Positions 45,268-53,231 of a stretch of 64,000 bases of DNA are shown one piece after another. Location of the stretch: the NCBI RefSeq assembly GCF_900100155.1, contig NZ_FMTP01000001.1, positions 558,001 to 622,000 on the forward strand, in the 5' to 3' direction. The translations under genes were made by a program, and so were the position numbers. Under the pieces are notes generated by a model, which was not told the origin of the DNA, made no database searches, and was given only the letters and a program-made list of their open reading frames with translations. Source of the stretch: Ancylobacter rudongensis (GTDB taxonomy: Bacteria > Pseudomonadota > Alphaproteobacteria > Rhizobiales > Xanthobacteraceae). How positions within the stretch are numbered: the first letter of the stretch is position 1; the number at the start of each line of letters is the position of its first letter.

Positions 45268-46124
45268 AGGAGATCGACCTGTCGGGCGCCGGAGAGCCGG
45301 GCGGTGATGCGGTTGGCGGCGAGCAGCAGCACGACGGCGATACCCACCAGCGCCACCGCGATGGCCGAGCCGAACGGCCAGTTGCGCGATTGCAGGAACA
45401 GGTCGACCAGCGCATTGCCGATGAAGAACACCTTGCCGCCGCCCAGCAGGGTCGGGATCAAATATTCGCCCAGCAGCAGGATCAGCACCAGCGAGAAGCC
45501 GGTCATCATGCCCGGCAGGGAAAGCCGCAGGGTGACGCTGAAAAAGGTGGAGAACGGCGTCGCGCCGAGATCGGCCGAGGCCTCCAACAGCCGGCGGTCC
45601 AGCCGCTCCAGGCTGATATAGATCGGCAGGATCATCAGCGGCAGATAGCCATAGACGATGCCGAGCAGCACCGCGCCGGGCGTGTTGATCAGGCGCACAT
45701 CCGGCAGGCCCACCAGCTCCAGAAAGGCGGGAATGCCGCGCCCGCCGAGAATATACATCCAGGCATAGGTGCGGATCAGCAGGCTGGTCCAGAACGGGAT
45801 GACGATCAGCGCCACCAGCAGCAGCCGGCGCTGCGGCAGCACCTTGATCGCCAGATAATAGGCGACGGGATAGGCGATCAGCAGGCAGGCCAGTGCCCCG
45901 GCCGGGGCCAGCACCAGCGTGTTCCAGAACGCCGCGGCCCGTGCCGGCAGATTGGCGTATTGGGCCAGCGTCAGCGCCGGCTGGTAGCCCCCCGCCGGTG
46001 CCCGCTCGCCCAGGCTGAACACCACGATGGCGACGAAGGGCAGCACCAGGAACAGCAACAGCCACACCGCCGCCGGGGCGAGCAGCAGGGCCGTGACCAG
46101 TCGCTTGCGGGCGGCGCTCGACAT
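45264..46124 (-). CDS. ABC transporter permease, PotB-like
   Basis: A 286-residue inner-membrane permease. The EAA loop is LLEASADLGATPFSTFFSVT. PotB-type elements are PFWTSLLIRTYAWMYILGGR and PLMILPIYISLERLDRRLLE. It is transcribed after the substrate-binding protein gene, from which it is separated by 99 bp containing two identical hairpins, and overlaps the PotC-like gene. Confidence 0.92.
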   Translation of the reverse strand: MSSAARKRLVTALLLAPAAVWLLLFLVLPFVAIVVFSLGERAPAGGYQPALTLAQYANLPARAAAFWNTLVLAPAGALACLLIAYPVAYYLAIKVLPQRRLLLVALIVIPFWTSLLIRTYAWMYILGGRGIPAFLELVGLPDVRLINTPGAVLLGIVYGYLPLMILPIYISLERLDRRLLEASADLGATPFSTFFSVTLRLSLPGMMTGFSLVLILLLGEYLIPTLLGGGKVFFIGNALVDLFLQSRNWPFGSAIAVALVGIAVVLLLAANRITARLSGARQVDLL

Positions 46125-46151
46125 TCGGGGTCCTGTTCACACGGGGGCCAA

Positions 46152-46208
46152 GGGAGCGCGCAGGCGCGCTCCCTCAAGAAGGCAACGGGAGCGCGCAGGC
46201 GCGCTCCC
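46152..46208. repeat. Two identical 22-bp hairpins between the binding-protein and permease genes
   Basis: GGGAGCGCGC-AG-GCGCGCTCCC occurs at 46152-46173 and again, base for base, at 46187-46208. Each is a perfect 10-bp stem with a two-base centre. There is no U-tract. In solute-binding-protein operons such hairpins typically protect the upstream binding-protein mRNA from 3' decay and lower permease expression. Confidence 0.9.
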
Positions 46209-46223
46209 GGGGACGCTGGTGGA

Positions 46224-47387
46224 TCAGGCCGACTTGAAGCGGGCCATCAGCTCGGCGCGGGCCGGGTCGGTCAGCGTCGCCGCCGCGCCGAATTCCAGCG
46301 GGGCGAGCAGATCGGCGGCGGGGTAGAGGATCGGGTTGTCGAGCAGATCCTTCGGCAGCAGGGCGTTGACGCGCGCATCGGTGGACGGCGCGCCATTGGC
46401 GATATGCTCCTGCACCGCCACCTTGGGGTCCATCAGGTAGTTCAGCAGGGCATAGGCGGCCGGCTTGTTCGGCGCGTCCTTCGGGATGGCGTAGAAATCG
46501 GTCCAGATCTCGCCGCCTTCCTTGCCGAGCACATAATCGATCGCGGGAATGTCGCGGTGCAGCTGGGCGCCGTCATTGGTCCAGCACATGGTCAGCCAGG
46601 CATCGCCGCTGCGCATGGCGGGCTGGTAGTCGCTGGAGATGGCGAACAGATGCGGCTTGACCTTGAGCAGCAGCTCCTCGGCCTTGGCCAGTTCGTCCGG
46701 CTTCAGCGAATTGAAGGAATAGCCGTAATATTTCAGCGCGTTGCCGATGGTGGTCAGCTGATAGTCATGCACCATGGCGCGGCCGCTGCCGGTGGTCATG
46801 GCGGTGTCGAAGAAATCCTTCCAGCTGGTCATCGGCTTGGTCAGCTTCTCGGTGTTGACCGCGAAGCCGGTGGTGCCCCAGTTCTTCGGCACCGCGCACA
46901 GCACGCCGTTCACCTCGCCTTCGGCGGTGAAGCGCTTGTTCTGGGCGGCGGCGTCGTAATTGGGCAGCTTCGACACGTCGAGCGGGTCGATCAGGTCGAG
47001 CTGGCGATAGGTCGAGATGGTGTAGTTGGTCGGCACGAACAGCGACCAGCCGGAGGCGCCGGCCTGTAGCTTGGCCAGCATTTCCTCGTTGGAGCCGAAC
47101 ACGTTCACCTCGACCGCGACGCCGGTCTTGGTCTGGAACTCCACGAAGGTTTCCGGGTCGTGGTAGTTCGGCCAGGTGGCGATCGACATGCGGTCGCCGA
47201 GCTCGCCCGCCGCATAGGCCGGCATCGGCCGCAGGCCAAGCTCGCTCGCCAGCACCGCCGTGGCGGCGCCGAGGCCGGTCACGCCGAGAAAGTGCCGGCG
47301 GCTGATCGAGCCGCGGCGAAAGCGCAGCAGCTGGTCGATGAATTCCCGCGCCGAAAGGGGCAGGCCGTCACGATACGATTTCGACAT
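46224..47387 (-). CDS. Polyamine-type ABC transporter substrate-binding protein (PotD-like)
   Basis: A 387-residue periplasmic binding protein of the spermidine/putrescine (SBP_bac_8) class. It carries a Tat signal SISRRHFLGVTGLGAATAVL after an unusually long 28-residue N-region, cleaved near AYAAGEL. Mature landmarks: MSIATWPNYHDPETFVEFQT, the LVPTNYTI-equivalent SLFVPTNYTISTYRQLDLID, and NWGTTGFAVNTEKL. The ligand is probably a polyamine or related cation, but this family also binds other amines. Its start overlaps the ATPase gene by 20 bp. Confidence 0.9.
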   Translation of the reverse strand: MSKSYRDGLPLSAREFIDQLLRFRRGSISRRHFLGVTGLGAATAVLASELGLRPMPAYAAGELGDRMSIATWPNYHDPETFVEFQTKTGVAVEVNVFGSNEEMLAKLQAGASGWSLFVPTNYTISTYRQLDLIDPLDVSKLPNYDAAAQNKRFTAEGEVNGVLCAVPKNWGTTGFAVNTEKLTKPMTSWKDFFDTAMTTGSGRAMVHDYQLTTIGNALKYYGYSFNSLKPDELAKAEELLLKVKPHLFAISSDYQPAMRSGDAWLTMCWTNDGAQLHRDIPAIDYVLGKEGGEIWTDFYAIPKDAPNKPAAYALLNYLMDPKVAVQEHIANGAPSTDARVNALLPKDLLDNPILYPAADLLAPLEFGAAATLTDPARAELMARFKSA

Positions 47388-48510
47388 GGCTGGATTCCCT
47401 CTGTGTGGTCTTGTTGTCCGACGCCGGAAACGCCAGCGGCGCGCCGGGGTTGAAGCTGATGGCGACGGGGTCGCCCGGTTTCAGGAGGTCGCTCTGCGCC
47501 GCGCTGTGATCGGCGGTGGCGAGCAGGGTGCCGAGCAGCGGCACCTCGATGGCGTATTCGGCGGTGGAGCCGAGAAAGATGCGGTTGCGGATGACGCCGG
47601 ACAGGCCGGCCTCGCCGGCGGGCGTGCCGAGGCGAAGCGCCTCGGGGCGCAGGCTCACCGACACCCTGGCGCCGGTGGCCGCCGCGCCGCCCAGCCGGGC
47701 GGTGACGTCCATGCCGTTGGCGAGGCGGATGCGGGCGCCGCCGGTGGCGTTCTCCAGCACGGTGCCGTCGAGGAAATTGGTCTTGCCGACAAAGGCGGCG
47801 ACGAAGCGGTCGGCCGGGCGGTCATAGATCTCGTCAGGCGCGCCGAGCTGGACGATGCGCCCGCCATTCATCACGCACACCACGTCGCTCATCGAGAGCG
47901 CCTCTTCCTGGTCGTGGGTGACGAGGACGAAGGTGATGCCGAGCTCGCGCTGCAGATTCTGCAGCTCGATCTGCATGTCGGTGCGCAGCTTCTTGTCGAG
48001 CGCCGCCAGCGGCTCGTCGAGCAGCAGCACCGAGGGGCGGTTGACCAGCGCCCGGGCGAGGGCCACCCGCTGCTGCTGGCCGCCGGAGAGCTCGTGCACC
48101 TTGCGGGCGCCGAAGCCGCCGAGCTGCACCATCGCCAGCGCATCGGCGGTGCGCCGGGCGATTTCCGAGGAGGTCAGGCGCGGGCGAATCTGGCGCAGGC
48201 CATAGGCGACATTGGCGCTGACATCGAAATGCGGGAACAGCGCATAGTGCTGGAACACCATGTTCACCGGCCGGCGATAGGGCGGCACATCCGCCATGTC
48301 GGTGCCGCCGATCAGCACCTGGCCGGTGCTCGGCTGCTCGAAGCCGCCGATCATCCGCAGACAGGTGGTCTTGCCGCAGCCCGAGGGGCCGAGCAGGGCG
48401 ATGAAGGCGCCCTTCGGCACGGCGAAATCGGTGGGATGGACGGCGGTGACGTCGCCATAGCGCTTGCTGACGCCGCGAAACTCGATGTCGAGGGTCTGCT
48501 GGCCTGCCAC
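47368..48510 (-). CDS. ABC transporter ATP-binding protein, PotA-like
   Basis: A 380-residue ATPase of the spermidine/putrescine class. Walker A is LLGPSGCGKTTCLRMIGG, the signature is ELSGGQQQRVALARAL, Walker B is PSVLLLDEPLAALDKK, and the H-loop is VTHDQEEALSMSD. The C-terminal TOBE_2 domain starts near GKTNFLDGTV. The GTG start (VAGQQTLDIEF) has GGAGAG about six bases upstream and is preferred; a TTG 20 codons earlier is in frame. It is the first gene of potA-potD-potB-potC-SDR, divergent from the LuxR-type regulator. Confidence 0.9.
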   Translation of the reverse strand: MAGQQTLDIEFRGVSKRYGDVTAVHPTDFAVPKGAFIALLGPSGCGKTTCLRMIGGFEQPSTGQVLIGGTDMADVPPYRRPVNMVFQHYALFPHFDVSANVAYGLRQIRPRLTSSEIARRTADALAMVQLGGFGARKVHELSGGQQQRVALARALVNRPSVLLLDEPLAALDKKLRTDMQIELQNLQRELGITFVLVTHDQEEALSMSDVVCVMNGGRIVQLGAPDEIYDRPADRFVAAFVGKTNFLDGTVLENATGGARIRLANGMDVTARLGGAAATGARVSVSLRPEALRLGTPAGEAGLSGVIRNRIFLGSTAEYAIEVPLLGTLLATADHSAAQSDLLKPGDPVAISFNPGAPLAFPASDNKTTQRESSHVEIVS

Positions 48511-48594
48511 CGGGCGCTCTCCGCAGCTTTCCGGCCGCCATCCGGCGGGCGGTCGATCGTCGTTACGCAAAAAGCTAACGCCAGCGCGTTTGAG

Positions 48595-48604
48595 GGTATA
48601 TACC
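48595..48604. promoter_or_regulatory. Palindrome in the divergent potA/luxR promoter region
   Basis: GGTATATACC is a perfect 10-bp palindrome within GAGGGTATATACCTTC. It lies 85 bp upstream of the chosen potA start and 47 bp upstream of the LuxR-type start, in the only AT-rich patch of this gap. A related half-site, GGGGTATAG, occurs just before the luxR start. It is a candidate operator for the regulator. Confidence 0.45.
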
Positions 48605-48650
48605 TTCGCAGTGGTAGAAAGAGCCTATATATTCGTCACGAGGGGTATAG

Positions 48651-49526
48651 ATGCTGGGCACGGGCAGCGACGCCACCGGCGGGCAGGGAGAGAGCGAGCG
48701 CGCGCTGGCGGCGCGGCTTCTGGCGCAGGCGATCGCGGCGGCGCATGAGCGCAGCGCGGACGTGCGCACCGGGCCGGGCGACGATCCGTTCGGCCACGCC
48801 CTCATCGCCTGGCTGCGCGTCCATGTGCCGTTCGACCATTGCGTCGCCTTCGGCTATCGCGGCACGGCCCGCCCGCCGCTGCTGTTCGAGACCTTCAACC
48901 GCGCGGAAAGCCACGTCTATGTGACGCTCTATCAGGTCGGGCCCTATCTGCTCGACCCGTTCTACCACGCCGCCATCGAGCGCATTGAGGGCTTCCGCCG
49001 CATGCGCGAGCTGGCGCCGGACCGCTTCTATGCCAGTGAATATTACCGCTCCTATTACAGCCAGACCGTGCTGGCCGAGGAGGTCGGCTTCTTCGTGCCG
49101 CTGGCCAATGGCGCCGGGGTGGTGGTGTCGCTGATGCGCAAGGCGGCCTCCGGCGCGTTCGGCGCGGCGCAGGTGCGCGCCTTGCGCGAGCTGGCGCCGA
49201 TCGTCCTCGCCTTGTGCCGGCTGCGCTGGGGCGGCGAGGTGATCGGCGAGGACACGCGCGGCCGCCCGGGGCGCGAGGGCGAGGGCAGGGCCGGGCGCGG
49301 GGTGGATCGCGGCAAGATCTGGCGGGACCTGGCGCTGACCTCCCGCGAGGGCGAGGTGGTCGACCTGATCCTGCAGGGCCATTCGGCCGATTCCATCGCC
49401 CGCCTGCTGTCGATCTCCGCCGGCACGGCGAAGGTTCACCGCCGCAACATCTACCGCAAGCTGAACATCAATTCGCAGGCCGGCCTGTTCGCCCATTTCG
49501 TCGCGATCATGCAGCGCAAGCCGTGA
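48651..49526 (+). CDS. LuxR-family transcriptional regulator
   Basis: A 291-residue regulator. The C-terminal GerE/LuxR HTH is clear: LTSREGEVVDLILQGHSADS, then ARLLSISAGTAKVHRRNIYR. The N-terminal domain (PFDHCVAFGYRGTARPPLLF; YYRSYYSQTVLAEEVGFFVP) resembles the GAF-like sensor found in helix-turn-helix regulators of polyamine and amine catabolism in alphaproteobacteria rather than an acyl-homoserine-lactone pocket. It is divergent from the potADBC-SDR operon and probably controls it. Confidence 0.87.
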   Translation: MLGTGSDATGGQGESERALAARLLAQAIAAAHERSADVRTGPGDDPFGHALIAWLRVHVPFDHCVAFGYRGTARPPLLFETFNRAESHVYVTLYQVGPYLLDPFYHAAIERIEGFRRMRELAPDRFYASEYYRSYYSQTVLAEEVGFFVPLANGAGVVVSLMRKAASGAFGAAQVRALRELAPIVLALCRLRWGGEVIGEDTRGRPGREGEGRAGRGVDRGKIWRDLALTSREGEVVDLILQGHSADSIARLLSISAGTAKVHRRNIYRKLNINSQAGLFAHFVAIMQRKP

Positions 49527-49530
49527 CGCC

Positions 49531-50391
49531 TCAGCCCTTCGCCGCCGCCGCGCTCTCGCGCATCATCAGCGCGGCGCCGAGAAAGAAGCCGAGCGCGCCG
49601 AGGCCGAGCAGGATTGTGGCGACCTCCGTAATCCACCACGCCTCGCCCCCGCTCGGCACATAGGCCAGCGTCGAGGCCGCCATGAAGGCGACGCAGCCGA
49701 GCAGGTTGATGAACACGATCTGCCAGTCGAGTTGCCTCGGCCGCCAGCTCCAGTAGCGGTGCGCGGTTTCGACAAAGGCGAGATAGCCCGAGACGAGAAA
49801 CAGCACCGAACCGATCATCCCCGGCAGCCAGACCGCGAGGTCCTGCGTCACCCAGCCGGCGCCGACCACCAGCGGGTCGAACGTGTTGAAGTTGAACGCC
49901 ACCGTGCCGACGAACTGGCAGAAGGTGCTCAGCCATCCCGCGCTGTGCGGGTGCCAGCCGATCAGCGAGATATGGCGCGGCGCGGCGGCATCCTTCGGGT
50001 CGACGGTAAAGGCGCTCTGATTGGCGGCCTGGAAATGCTGGAGATAGCCCGCCAGGGTGAACGGGATCGAGCCTGAGAAGAACACGATGTTGATCGGCGT
50101 CGCCGCCAGCCCCGCGCCGGCCGGCAGCAGGCTGAGCAGGCTTCCCGCCAGGAACAGCAGCGAGCCGAGCGCGAACAGCGCGCCGGTCCACCAGTTGTAG
50201 CCCTGCGTCTGCCAGAACGGCACCGGCGCGTTTTCCAGCGCCCGCGCCGTGCGGGCCAATCCCTTGCGGTGCTGGCGCGCCTGCCAGACGATGCGTCGCC
50301 CGGCGAGCAGGTAGCTGCGCCGCGTGATGAAGGGCCACGGCCCGGCGACATGGATGCGCAGGCCGGAGGGGTGGAGATGCACCCCCTTCAT
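49531..50391 (-). CDS. Uncharacterised multi-span membrane protein
   Basis: A 286-residue protein with six to seven predicted helices (WWTGALFALGSLLFLAGSLL; TPINIVFFSGSIPFTLAGYL; WLPGMIGSVLFLVSGYLAFV; VFINLLGCVAFMAASTLAYV; ILLGLGALGFFLGAALMMRE). A cytoplasmic N-terminal segment (residues 1-55) holds basic residues. The pattern of paired helices with conserved YLQHFQAANQ resembles YrhK-domain proteins, but I do not recognise a specific family. It converges on the LuxR gene (gap of 4 bp). The function is unknown. Confidence 0.72.
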   Translation of the reverse strand: MKGVHLHPSGLRIHVAGPWPFITRRSYLLAGRRIVWQARQHRKGLARTARALENAPVPFWQTQGYNWWTGALFALGSLLFLAGSLLSLLPAGAGLAATPINIVFFSGSIPFTLAGYLQHFQAANQSAFTVDPKDAAAPRHISLIGWHPHSAGWLSTFCQFVGTVAFNFNTFDPLVVGAGWVTQDLAVWLPGMIGSVLFLVSGYLAFVETAHRYWSWRPRQLDWQIVFINLLGCVAFMAASTLAYVPSGGEAWWITEVATILLGLGALGFFLGAALMMRESAAAAKG

Positions 50392-50431
50392 CGGGCCTCT
50401 CCGCCGGGGCCTGCGCGGCGCGGGAAAGGTC

Positions 50432-51547
50432 TCACGCCGCGCTCGCCGCCTTCAGCGCCGCGGTGGCGTCGCCCGCCTCAGCGGGGAGCCGGTCGAACGG
50501 CAGCACCTTCGGCTCGGTGAGGTCGGCCAGCGCGGCGAGGTCGAAGCGGGTGAAGTTGAGGCTCTTATAGTCGCGCAGGAAGAACAGCGTGCGGTCGAGA
50601 TCGGAGAGGCTGGTCCAGCAGGTATATTCGGTGGCGTAGGCTTGGCCCTGCGGCTGGTCGAGCCCCGCCACCTCCATATGGCCGCCGCCCTGGCCGGGAT
50701 AATCGATGCTCGCCCCGCGCGGCCGGTCGAAATTGTTGAGGACATGCGCCAGCGTGCGCACCGCGAGGTCCGGCGTCGCCGCCTTCTCGGTGAACTCGGC
50801 ATAGTAGGCGGCGCGAACGAACCGCCCGACCGAGGTGTTCGAGGCCGGCAGGCCGGCGGTGGCGATGCCGGAATCCGGCTGCACCGCCCGATAGTCGCCA
50901 AAGCGCGCCGATGACTTATCGACATTGGAGAGGAAGGTGTAGTTGTTGAGATTGGTGAGGTGCCAGCCGAAATCCGGGCCGTTGGTCATCACCCCCACCG
51001 GATTGTCATAGACCTTCATCGCGCCGCGATCGAACTCGATCACCAGCGCCGCCCCGGTGGCATCGTGCACCACATAGTGGAAGGGCGATTCCACCCCGCC
51101 CAATATGGCGAGCGGCACCAGCAGGACCGGCTGCGCGTCGAGCGCCGCCTTCACCTCAGCCACCGTGGCGAACTGGCCAAGGCACCAGCTGCCGAGATCG
51201 GAGGCCGACAGCACCGCCTGCGTCATCGCGACCGAGCGCTGCGTGCCGCCGGCGGCGGGGTAGGAGAGCAGACTGAAGGTCAAGCCCCGGTCGTTCAGCC
51301 CTTCCAGCACCTTGAGGTCGTCGAGGCCGACAGGGGCCTGCGGCGTCGGCAACCGGCAGGGCATGGTGACGGCAATCATCGCGTGGCGGGCGGCAAACTC
51401 CGTCGCCTTGTGCCCCTCGACCTGCGAGCGGGTGCGGAAGCCGACGGGAAAGAAGGCCATCTGGTAGGGCAAATCGATCGTGAGTTCGAGCGTGCGGCCG
51501 AAATAGGCCTTGCCGCCTGCGTCGCGATAGCCGAGCGATGTGCACAT
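50432..51547 (-). CDS. Choloylglycine hydrolase/linear amide C-N hydrolase family protein
   Basis: A 371-residue Ntn-hydrolase. Met1 is directly followed by Cys2 (MCTSLGYRDAGGKAYFGRTL), so Cys becomes the N-terminal nucleophile without a propeptide, as in bile salt hydrolase. Arg18 is in place (FGRTLE), but position 21 is Glu instead of the usual Asp. The Asn motif is VMTNGPDFGWHLTNLNNY (about 185-202). There is no signal peptide. Substrates in the family include conjugated bile salts, penicillin V and acyl-homoserine lactones; a soil alphaproteobacterium makes the latter two more likely. Confidence 0.88.
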   Translation of the reverse strand: MCTSLGYRDAGGKAYFGRTLELTIDLPYQMAFFPVGFRTRSQVEGHKATEFAARHAMIAVTMPCRLPTPQAPVGLDDLKVLEGLNDRGLTFSLLSYPAAGGTQRSVAMTQAVLSASDLGSWCLGQFATVAEVKAALDAQPVLLVPLAILGGVESPFHYVVHDATGAALVIEFDRGAMKVYDNPVGVMTNGPDFGWHLTNLNNYTFLSNVDKSSARFGDYRAVQPDSGIATAGLPASNTSVGRFVRAAYYAEFTEKAATPDLAVRTLAHVLNNFDRPRGASIDYPGQGGGHMEVAGLDQPQGQAYATEYTCWTSLSDLDRTLFFLRDYKSLNFTRFDLAALADLTEPKVLPFDRLPAEAGDATAALKAASAA

Positions 51548-51854
51548 CCCGTCCGTCCTTCCGGTTCGGGCGAGGGCCTGCGCCTCGCCACCGCGCCTCT
51601 CCTGTCGCGCCGCGCCGCCGGCCGGCGCGCGGTTCGTTGCCGGTGTTTGGTGGCATGATTCACCTGGAGGGGAAAGACCGGGCGCCGTCGGCGCGGCGCA
51701 CCGATTCTTGCCGGCCGGCTTTGCCGGGGTGAAGCCCCCAAAGGGGCGGACGGGTGCGAGCGCCCCTGGCTTCGGGCGAATTTGCTCTCGCTGGAAGGCC
51801 TTGCTACCCGTTTACCCAGCGTCTCCGACTCAGGGGCGCGGCCGGAGAGCGACG
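51548..51854. other. Divergent gap between the amide hydrolase and the efflux operon
   Basis: Some 307 bp without a supported gene. It is GC-rich with short stems (for example GCCGGCCGGC near 51713) and presumably holds both promoters. No riboswitch, operator or RNA gene is recognised. Confidence 0.4.
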
Positions 51855-52181
51855 TTGACCAATTGGTGTCCCGTCTCAGTTCGATCGGGTCGGTGGCGGC
51901 GTTGCCGCAGCGCCGTCTCGCTGCGCGCCGGGGCGGTGGGCCTCGCCGCGCTGCCGCTTGCCGGCTGCATTCCGGCGGGCGCACCGGCGATTCCCATGTT
52001 CGGGGCCTATTTTCCGTCCTGGCTGCTCTGCGCGGTCATCGGCGTCCTCGGCGCGGTGCTGGTCCGGCTGGTCTTTGTCCGCGCCGGTATCGACGACGCG
52101 CTACCGGTCCGGCTGCCGGTCTATGTCTGCGTCGCCGCCGGCATCGGCTTTGCCGTCGCCCTTCTCGGCTTTGGGCGCTAG
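51855..52181 (+). CDS. DUF1656 (AaeX-like) membrane protein with lipobox
   Basis: A small inner-membrane protein of the DUF1656/AaeX family, ending IGFAVALLGFGR, with two helices (SWLLCAVIGVLGAVLVRLVF and LPVYVCVAAGIGFAVALLGF). The frame is open upstream, but a TTG at 51855 lies about seven bases after CGGAGAG and gives 108 residues. That N-terminus contains a basic stretch, a hydrophobic core and the lipobox LPLAGC, so a lipoprotein signal is possible. Its stop is 3 bp from the HlyD start, making it the first gene of the efflux operon. Confidence 0.75.
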   Translation: MTNWCPVSVRSGRWRRCRSAVSLRAGAVGLAALPLAGCIPAGAPAIPMFGAYFPSWLLCAVIGVLGAVLVRLVFVRAGIDDALPVRLPVYVCVAAGIGFAVALLGFGR

Positions 52182-52184
52182 CGG

Positions 52185-53231
52185 ATGGCGGAAGACGCGC
52201 ATCACCCCTCCCGCCCGCTCGGCCTGCTGGTCAGCCTGCTCGCCGTGGCGGCGGCGGTGTTGCTCGGCTGGCATTATCTGCGCGATGCCGCGCTGAACCC
52301 GCTCTCGCAGGACGCGGAGCTGACGGCTGACGTCACCGCCATTTCCGCCTCGGTGCCCGGCCGGATCGTCAGCATCGCGGTGCGCGAGAACCAGGCGGTG
52401 GCGAAGGGCGAGCTGCTGTTCGCCCTCGACCCCGCCACTTACGAATTGCAGGTGGCGCAGGCGCGGGCCGATCTCGCCCTCGCCGAGGCGGCGCTGGCTG
52501 ACAAGCAGCGCGCCGTCACTGCCGAGCGGGCCAATGCCGTCATCGCCCAGGAACAGGTGACGCGGGCGCGGCAGAACCTCGCCCTCGCCACCCAGACCCT
52601 CACCCGGTTGGAGGCGCTGCGCCCCAAGGGCTATGTCAGCGCCCAGCAGGTGGACGACGCCGCCACCGCCAAGCGCGATGCCGAGGTGAGCCTGCGGCAG
52701 GCGCTCCAGCAGGAGGCGGCCGCCCTCGTGCTGGTAAGCGACACGGCGGCGGCGGTGGCGCTGGTGGAGGCGCGGCGCGCGGCGCTGGCGATCGCCGAGC
52801 GCGCGCTGGCCGACACGCAGGTCATGGCGCCCTTCGAGGGCCGGGTGGTGGGGCTGGAGACGGCGCTGGGCGAATATGTGCTGCCCGGCCAGTCGATCTT
52901 CGTGCTGATCGACACTGGCGCCTGGTTCGCCTCCGCCGCCTTTGTCGAGACGGAGCTGGCCGGCATCCGCGTCGGCAGCTGCGCCACCGTCTACACGCTG
53001 GCCAACCGGGAGGTGAAGATTCGCGGCCGGGTGGAGGGCATTGGCTGGGGCGTGCAGTCGACCGAGCAGATCACCCTGCCGCGCAAGATGCCGATCGTGC
53101 CCAAGAGCCTCGACTGGGTGCGGGTGGCGCAGCGCTTTCCCGTCCGCATCCGCCTGCTCGACCCTCCCGCCGAGCTGATGCGCATCGGCGCCTCCGCCAC
53201 TGCGACCGTGCACCATGACACGGACTGCTGA
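52185..53231 (+). CDS. HlyD-family efflux membrane-fusion protein (MdtN/AaeA-like)
   Basis: A 348-residue periplasmic adaptor anchored by one N-terminal helix (LGLLVSLLAVAAAVLLGWHY). The biotinyl-lipoyl-like halves are SASVPGRIVSIAVRENQAVA (about 55-74) and ALADTQVMAPFEGRVVGLET. Between them is a long alanine-rich coiled coil (residues 85-205). It bridges the FUSC inner-membrane pump and the TolC-like channel. It overlaps the FUSC gene by 17 bp. Confidence 0.9.
   Translation: MAEDAHHPSRPLGLLVSLLAVAAAVLLGWHYLRDAALNPLSQDAELTADVTAISASVPGRIVSIAVRENQAVAKGELLFALDPATYELQVAQARADLALAEAALADKQRAVTAERANAVIAQEQVTRARQNLALATQTLTRLEALRPKGYVSAQQVDDAATAKRDAEVSLRQALQQEAAALVLVSDTAAAVALVEARRAALAIAERALADTQVMAPFEGRVVGLETALGEYVLPGQSIFVLIDTGAWFASAAFVETELAGIRVGSCATVYTLANREVKIRGRVEGIGWGVQSTEQITLPRKMPIVPKSLDWVRVAQRFPVRIRLLDPPAELMRIGASATATVHHDTDC

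Noticed and set aside
44449..46140. Apparent 563-residue single permease
   Set aside because: The frame reads through two genes; the first part is an out-of-frame translation of the PotB-like gene, and two separate permeases fit family lengths.
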